This document shows positions 41,468-45,178 of a DNA stretch of 45,178 bases, in pieces. The translations under genes were made by a program, and so were the position numbers. The first letter of the stretch is position 1, and each line of letters opens with the position of its first letter. The DNA comes from Clostridia bacterium (GTDB lineage Bacteria; Bacillota; Clostridia; Christensenellales; CAG-138), in assembly GCA_030533005.1 (NCBI GenBank), contig JAUNJX010000013.1:1-45178 (forward strand), read 5' to 3'. The notes under the pieces were generated by a model. It did not search any database. It saw only the letters and a program-made list of their open reading frames with translations, and was not told the origin of the DNA.

Positions 41468-41524
41468 TAATATTCAGTGGAAAATATCTATTTATTTAAA
41501 AAGCAAATAAACGCGACTTTTGCT

Positions 41525-41553
41525 TTGTTCTAACAGGGGTATTAGGTTATATT
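41525..41553 (+). promoter_or_regulatory. Promoter of the grd operon
   Basis: TTGTTC (41525-41530), a 17-nt spacer and TATATT (41548-41553); overlapping alternatives TATTAT and TATACA follow. It places the start at about 41560, before the riboswitch. Confidence 0.45.
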
Positions 41554-41608
41554 ATACATAGTCAGAAAAAGGAAAACGCAACTGACACAATTGCATATCG
41601 TGGAAGAA

Positions 41609-41774
41609 GGATGCAGGAGATCTTGGAGGAAGAGCCGAAGGAATAAGCGTAACGCCTTGCCGACGCAGCGCGAACATCTCAGGCAAATGGACTGCTTCCC
41701 GACACAACTCTGGAAAGCGAAAGCACCGAAGGAGCAACCTATAATAGGGGAATCTCTCAGGTTCATATACAGAG
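41609..41774 (+). ncRNA. Tandem glycine riboswitch (two aptamers)
   Basis: Aptamer 1 is closed by GGATGCAG (41609-41616) and CTGCTTCC (41692-41699). It contains the conserved GGAGAT, GCCGAAGGAATAAG and ATCTCAGGCAAATGGAC segments. Aptamer 2 is closed by CTCTG (41708-41712) and CAGAG (41770-41774), with GCACCGAAGGAGCAA and TCTCTCAGG. Both match the gcvT-type glycine riboswitch. A terminator begins inside the closing helix of aptamer 2, so glycine binding should prevent termination and turn on the grd genes. Confidence 0.93.
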
Positions 41775-41820
41775 GGCAGGCTGCATGGATTTATCATGTT
41801 GTACGCCCCCTGTTTTTTTT
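41769..41820 (+). terminator. Riboswitch-controlled terminator
   Basis: ACAGAGGGC (41769-41777) pairs with GCCCCCTGT (41805-41813) with one A-C mismatch, followed by an eight-base T run ending at 41820. Its 5' arm contains CAGAG, the 3' strand of the second aptamer's P1, so the two helices are mutually exclusive. Confidence 0.9.
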
Positions 41821-41854
41821 CTCAACGCGGGACGTGGGCCGAAGGAGGAACTGG

Positions 41855-42292
41855 ATGCGGCGCGGTACGGACTATTTGATACTGACCAACAACCCGTTGG
41901 CGGTACAATGCATGGAAGAATGGTATAGCATCGACTATTTGGAGGAAGGCTCATACCGGGATGTATTGGTGCGGGTACGGGATCTGGTCTATGCGGGGCA
42001 CACGCTATTTACGCATCCGCTTGCAGGCAGCGTAAAGCCCAATGAAACGCCCTATCGATCCGTGGTGGTTTCCCGCGCACCGCACGCTTTCTCCGCAGAA
42101 CAGGCGGAGATCGTCTCCAACAGCCTGACGGCCTTCGACAAATTCCCTAAGAAGGATAGGCAATGGAGCGAAAGGGTTCTTTCGGATTTTCAACTGGTGG
42201 ACTATACCTTGCTCGCTGGCGCCATGGATTTTGACGCTGCGGCAGGTTTAGATAAGGCACGGAATAAGATTCCAGACAAAAACAAAAAATAA
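41855..42292 (+). CDS. grdX: GrdX family protein
   Basis: This 145-residue protein belongs to the GrdX family, which regularly precedes glycine reductase genes in clostridia. It opens with DYLILTNNPLAV and has no known catalytic motif. Its role is not established. It follows the riboswitch terminator and has a GGAGG site 6 nt before ATG 41855. It is followed by grdE after 23 nt, so it is the first gene of the operon. Confidence 0.9.
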   Translation: MRRGTDYLILTNNPLAVQCMEEWYSIDYLEEGSYRDVLVRVRDLVYAGHTLFTHPLAGSVKPNETPYRSVVVSRAPHAFSAEQAEIVSNSLTAFDKFPKKDRQWSERVLSDFQLVDYTLLAGAMDFDAAAGLDKARNKIPDKNKK

Positions 42293-42315
42293 AAGGAAAG
42301 AAGGAGGTGTTCGCT

Positions 42316-43608
42316 TTGAAATTGGAACTTGGTTTGATTCAAATTAAGGACATTCAGTTTTCAAAGGAATGTAAGGTGGAAAACGGAACGCTTTTCGTCA
42401 ACGCGGACGAGGTAAAGACCTTTGTCTTCGGCGACGACGACGTCAAGGCTTGTGTGAAGGACGCACATTTTGACATCGCAAAGCCCGGCGAGAGCGTACG
42501 CATTACCCCGGTCAAGGACGTCATTGAGCCCCGCGTTAAGGTGGAGGGCCCCGGCGGCGAATTCCCCGGCGTGATCGCAAAGGTAGACACCGTTGGCACT
42601 GGCAAGACCCATGTTCTTAAGGGCATGGCCGTCGTTACCGCCGGCAAGATCGTAGGTTTCCAGGAGGGCGTTATCGACATGTCCGGCCCGGGCGCTGCCT
42701 ACACCGATTTTTCCAAGCTGCTCAACCTCGTCTTGGTGTGCGATCCCGTAGAGGGCGTGCATCAGCATGAATATGAGCATGCCGTACGCATGGCGGGTCT
42801 TCGCGCGGCTTCCTTCGTGGGCGAGCTGGCGCGCAACGTCAAGCCTGACGAGGTCAAGACCTATGAGACCTACGGCATCAAGGAAGGCATGGAGAAGTTC
42901 CCCAATCTGCCGCGCGTGGCGTATGTCCACATGCTCCAGAGCCAGGGTTTGCTGCATGACACCTATGTTTACGGCGTAGACGCCAAGAAATCGCTCACCA
43001 CCATCATCAACCCCACCGAGGTCATGGATGGCGCGATCATCAGCGGCAACTGCGTGTCCGCTTGCGACAAGAATACCACCTATCACCACCAGAACAACCC
43101 CGTGGTGGAGGATCTTTTCGCGGAGCACGGCAAGACGCTCAACTACGTCTGCAACATCATCACCAACGAGAACGTGTACTTGGCTGACAAGATGCGTTCC
43201 TCCGACTGGACGGCAAAGCTGTGCCGCCTGCTCGATTTGGACGGCGTCGTCGTGTCGCAGGAAGGCTTCGGCAATCCCGATACCGACCTCATCATGAACA
43301 CCAAGAAGATCGAGCTTGCGGGCATCAAGACCACCATCATCACCGACGAATACGCCGGTCAGGATGGCAAGTCCCAGTCTCTGGCGGATGCTGATCCCCT
43401 GGCGGACGCGGTCGTCACCGGCGGCAATGCCAACGAGGTCATTATCCTGCCTAAGATGGACAAGGTCATCGGCACGCTCGATTATGTTGACAAGATCGCC
43501 GGCGGTCATGCGGGTTCCCTGCGTGCTGACGGTACGATCGAAGCGGAAATACAGGTCATTACCGGTGCAACCAATGAGATGGGCTTTGGCCGTCTCAGCG
43601 CCAGGTAA
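42316..43608 (+). CDS. grdE: Glycine reductase component B proprotein GrdE
   Basis: This 430-residue proprotein is cleaved between Asn245 and Cys246 (SGNCVSACDKN) to give two subunits and a pyruvoyl group made from Cys246. The pyruvoyl form binds glycine as a Schiff base. I choose the TTG start at 42316 because it is 8 nt after GGAGG and gives the family's MKLELG start; a GTG at 42307 lies inside the ribosome site. It works with GrdB in component B of the glycine reductase complex, which yields acetyl phosphate. Confidence 0.96.
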   Translation: MKLELGLIQIKDIQFSKECKVENGTLFVNADEVKTFVFGDDDVKACVKDAHFDIAKPGESVRITPVKDVIEPRVKVEGPGGEFPGVIAKVDTVGTGKTHVLKGMAVVTAGKIVGFQEGVIDMSGPGAAYTDFSKLLNLVLVCDPVEGVHQHEYEHAVRMAGLRAASFVGELARNVKPDEVKTYETYGIKEGMEKFPNLPRVAYVHMLQSQGLLHDTYVYGVDAKKSLTTIINPTEVMDGAIISGNCVSACDKNTTYHHQNNPVVEDLFAEHGKTLNYVCNIITNENVYLADKMRSSDWTAKLCRLLDLDGVVVSQEGFGNPDTDLIMNTKKIELAGIKTTIITDEYAGQDGKSQSLADADPLADAVVTGGNANEVIILPKMDKVIGTLDYVDKIAGGHAGSLRADGTIEAEIQVITGATNEMGFGRLSAR

Positions 43609-43626
43609 GGGAAGGAGGCATTGAGC

Positions 43627-44931
43627 ATGAGTTATCGTGTCGTACATTATATTAACCAGTTCTTCGCCAACATTGGCGGCGAGGAAATGGCGCATGTGCC
43701 TCCCGAGCTTCGGGAAGGCGCTGTCGGCCCCGGCATGGCGTTCAATCAGGAATGGAAGGGCGAAGCGGAGATCGTAAAGACCATCGTTTGCGGCGACTCC
43801 TATTTTGCTGAGCATGAAAAAGACGCCAAGGCTAAGGTACTTGAATGGGTCAAGGCTGAAAAGCCGGATATGTTTGTCGCTGGCCCCGCCTTCAACGCTG
43901 GCCGTTACGGCTATGCGTGCGCCAACATCGCGTTGGCCGTGAAGGAAGAACTCGGCATCCCGGTACTCACCGGCATGTATGAGGAGAATCCCGGCGCGGA
44001 CATGAAGGATAAGGTATTGATCGTAGCCACCACCAACAGTGCCGCGGGCATGCGCAAGGCTGCTCCCGTCATGGCAAAGCTGGCTATGAAGCTGATGAAG
44101 GGCGAAAAGCTGGGCGCTTCCTGTGAGGAAGGCTATATGCCCAACGGTATCCGCTGCAACTTCTTTGAGAAAGAGCGCGGCTCCAAGCGTGCCGTGAATA
44201 TGCTGCTCAAGAAGCTCGCGGGCGAACCCTTCACCACGGAATATCCCATGCCTACCTTTGACCGCGTAGCCCCCAATCCCGCCATCAAGGATATGAGCAA
44301 GGCCGTTGTCGCGCTTTGCACCTCCGGCGGTATTGTGCCCAAGGGCAACCCGGATCATATCGAGTCTTCCTCCGCGTCCCATTACGGCGAATATTGCCTG
44401 GATGGCGTGGATGTGCTGACCGAGGCCACCTACGAGACCGCCCACGGCGGTTACGACCCCGTCTATGCCAACCAGGATCCCAACCGCGTACTGCCCGTTG
44501 ACGTCATGCGCGAGTTTGAGAAGGAAGGTAAGATCGGCAAGCTGCATAACTATTTCTACACCACCGTTGGTAACGGCACCGCCGTTGCTTCCGCGCGCGC
44601 CTTTGCAAAGGAATATGCGCAGAAGCTGCTCAAGGCAGGCGTGAATGCTGTTATCATGACCTCTACCTGAGGAACCTGCACACGTTGCGGCGCAACGATG
44701 GTAAAAGAAATCGAAAGAGCAGGCATCCCCGTTGTACATATGTGCACGGTAACGCCTATTTCCATGACGGTCGGCGCGAACAGAATCGTTCCGACGATCG
44801 CAATCCCGCACCCGCTGGGCAATCCCGCTCTGACCCACGACGAAGAGTATGCCCTGCGTAAGAAGCTGGTGACGCGCGCTCTGGAAGCTCTGACCACCGA
44901 GGTTCAGGATCAGACGATCTTTGAGGTCTAA
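43627..44931 (+). CDS. grdB: Glycine reductase component B selenoprotein GrdB (UGA as Sec)
   Basis: The frame runs 435 codons from ATG 43627 to TAA 44929-44931 and has one in-frame TGA at 44668-44670 (codon 348). Translating it as selenocysteine gives STUGTCTRCGATM, the typical GrdB active site with a U-x-x-C-x-x-C pattern. GrdB is the selenoprotein subunit of component B and passes the glycine carbon to GrdA as carboxymethyl-selenide. The start is ATG 43627 (8 nt after GGAGG). The 3' part (44671-44931) is not a separate gene. grdA, grdC and grdD should lie beyond the window's end. Confidence 0.96.
44668..44703 (+). promoter_or_regulatory. bSECIS hairpin of grdB
   Basis: UGA is followed by a hairpin CGTTGC (44683-44688)-GGC-GCAACG (44692-44697), with the loop 18 nt after the UGA, in the range for bacterial SECIS elements. 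The outer bases (ACC and GGT) may add pairs. SelB, encoded upstream, would bind here. Confidence 0.8.
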
Positions 44932-44942
44932 GTCATCACTGT

Positions 44943-44972
44943 GTTTCCTTCCGGCTTTTGCCGGAAGGAAAC
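44943..44972 (+). other. Perfect 13-bp hairpin after grdB
   Basis: GTTTCCTTCCGGC, loop TTTT, GCCGGAAGGAAAC at 44943-44972 forms a perfect 13-bp stem but is not followed by a U tract. It is more likely an mRNA 3' stabiliser or processing site than a full terminator. Confidence 0.65.
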
Positions 44973-45004
44973 CTATTGGCATAAGACCTGTGTACTGTTT
45001 ACAC

Positions 45005-45044
45005 AATCAATGCGGTATTCTTGTAGAAGCCGCACATTGATTTT
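45005..45044 (+). terminator. Possible terminator before trxB
   Basis: AATCAATG-CGG (45005-45015) pairs with CCG-CA-CATTGATT (45030-45042), a stem with a 2-nt bulge, followed by only a short TTTT run. The call is weak. Confidence 0.4.
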
Positions 45045-45070
45045 GGGCATGTATCTATTTATGATAATAT
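45043..45070 (+). promoter_or_regulatory. Possible trxB promoter
   Basis: TTGGGC (45043-45048), 16 nt, then TGA-TAATAT (extended -10; TAATAT 45065-45070). It leaves a leader of about 50 nt before trxB, which has a GGGAGAG ribosome site. Confidence 0.4.
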
Positions 45071-45125
45071 CAAAATGTGCGTGCCTTTATGTAACAAAAG
45101 AGGTCAATAAAAGGGAGAGATGCCT

Positions 45126-45178
45126 ATGAGCAAAATCTATGATGTCATCATTCTGGGCGCAGGCCCTGCGGGATTGGC
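45126..45178 (+). CDS. trxB: Thioredoxin reductase (5' end only)
   Basis: Only the first 17 codons are in the window, but MSKIYDVIILGAGPAGL shows the FAD-binding GxGxxG/A motif of a thioredoxin or ferredoxin-type disulfide reductase. Position after grdE-grdB matches the usual trxB of glycine reductase loci, where it recycles the thioredoxin that drives the reductase. The rest lies past the edge. Confidence 0.85.
   Translation, partial: MSKIYDVIILGAGPAGL

Noticed and set aside
44698-44931. Separate 77-codon gene after the grdB UGA
   Set aside because: It is in frame with grdB and completes the family's C-terminus; the UGA is selenocysteine.
42361-45006. 881-codon minus-strand open frame opposite grdE-grdB
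   Set aside because: It has no recognisable domain, spans two well-supported genes and the UGA site, and follows from the codon bias of the plus strand. It is a shadow frame.
1-45178. CRISPR array, IS element, prophage or origin
   Set aside because: No regularly spaced repeats, transposase, integrase, phage structural gene or DnaA-box cluster was seen.

Overview
The window comes from a spore-forming, amino-acid-fermenting member of the Firmicutes, most likely a gut-type clostridium of fairly high G+C (judged by eye). Evidence for sporulation: a cotJA-cotJB-cotJC spore-coat operon, lonB beside tig-clpP-clpX, a spoIIID gene and a PdaB-like deacetylase. Evidence for Stickland fermentation with selenium: selA-selB-LysR, then a glycine riboswitch followed by grdX, grdE and a grdB that reads through an in-frame UGA (selenocysteine), then the start of trxB. 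I cannot name a genus.

Layout. 1-8.3 kb: CPBP protease, DUF1269-like membrane protein, cotJABC (minus strand), tig-clpP-clpX, lonB. 8.3-9.0 kb: tRNA-Val(CAC), followed by about 300 bp holding partial copies of its 3' end, then a csaA-like gene. 9.0-12.8 kb (minus): a glycyl radical enzyme, its radical-SAM activase and an XRE-cupin regulator. 12.9-15.4 kb: a cation/proton antiporter and nagB. 15.5-29.1 kb: a carbohydrate locus with two ROK repressors, two dehydrogenases, a VOC protein, two PfkB kinases, an FGGY kinase, a ribose-type ABC importer and a class II aldolase. 29.1-31.3 kb: a Cys-rich C_GCAxxG_C_C protein with a CoA-disulfide reductase-rhodanese fusion. 31.4-36.7 kb: deacetylase, recD2-comF, spoIIID, tcdA-like gene, flavin-binding NimA-like protein. 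36.8-45.2 kb: HPt protein, selA-selB-LysR, then the grd locus.

How the genes work together. SelA makes Sec-tRNA and SelB delivers it to the UGA in grdB. The tandem glycine riboswitch appears built as an ON switch, because the closing helix of aptamer 2 and the terminator share a strand, so glycine should induce its own reductase. In the sugar locus a polyol or rare sugar would be imported, oxidised, phosphorylated and split by the aldolase. Two palindromes around the pfkB promoter and a ~50-bp element shared by both ROK promoters suggest coordinated repression.

Most interesting items: a spoIIID leader whose hairpin hides the ribosome binding site only on read-through transcripts; three genes whose -10 box lies 6-7 nt from the start codon (predicted leaderless mRNAs); a glycyl radical enzyme with Val where many family members have Glu beside the catalytic Cys; the sugar locus of unknown substrate; and the tRNA 3'-end repeats. 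No CRISPR array, insertion sequence, phage gene or replication origin was seen.
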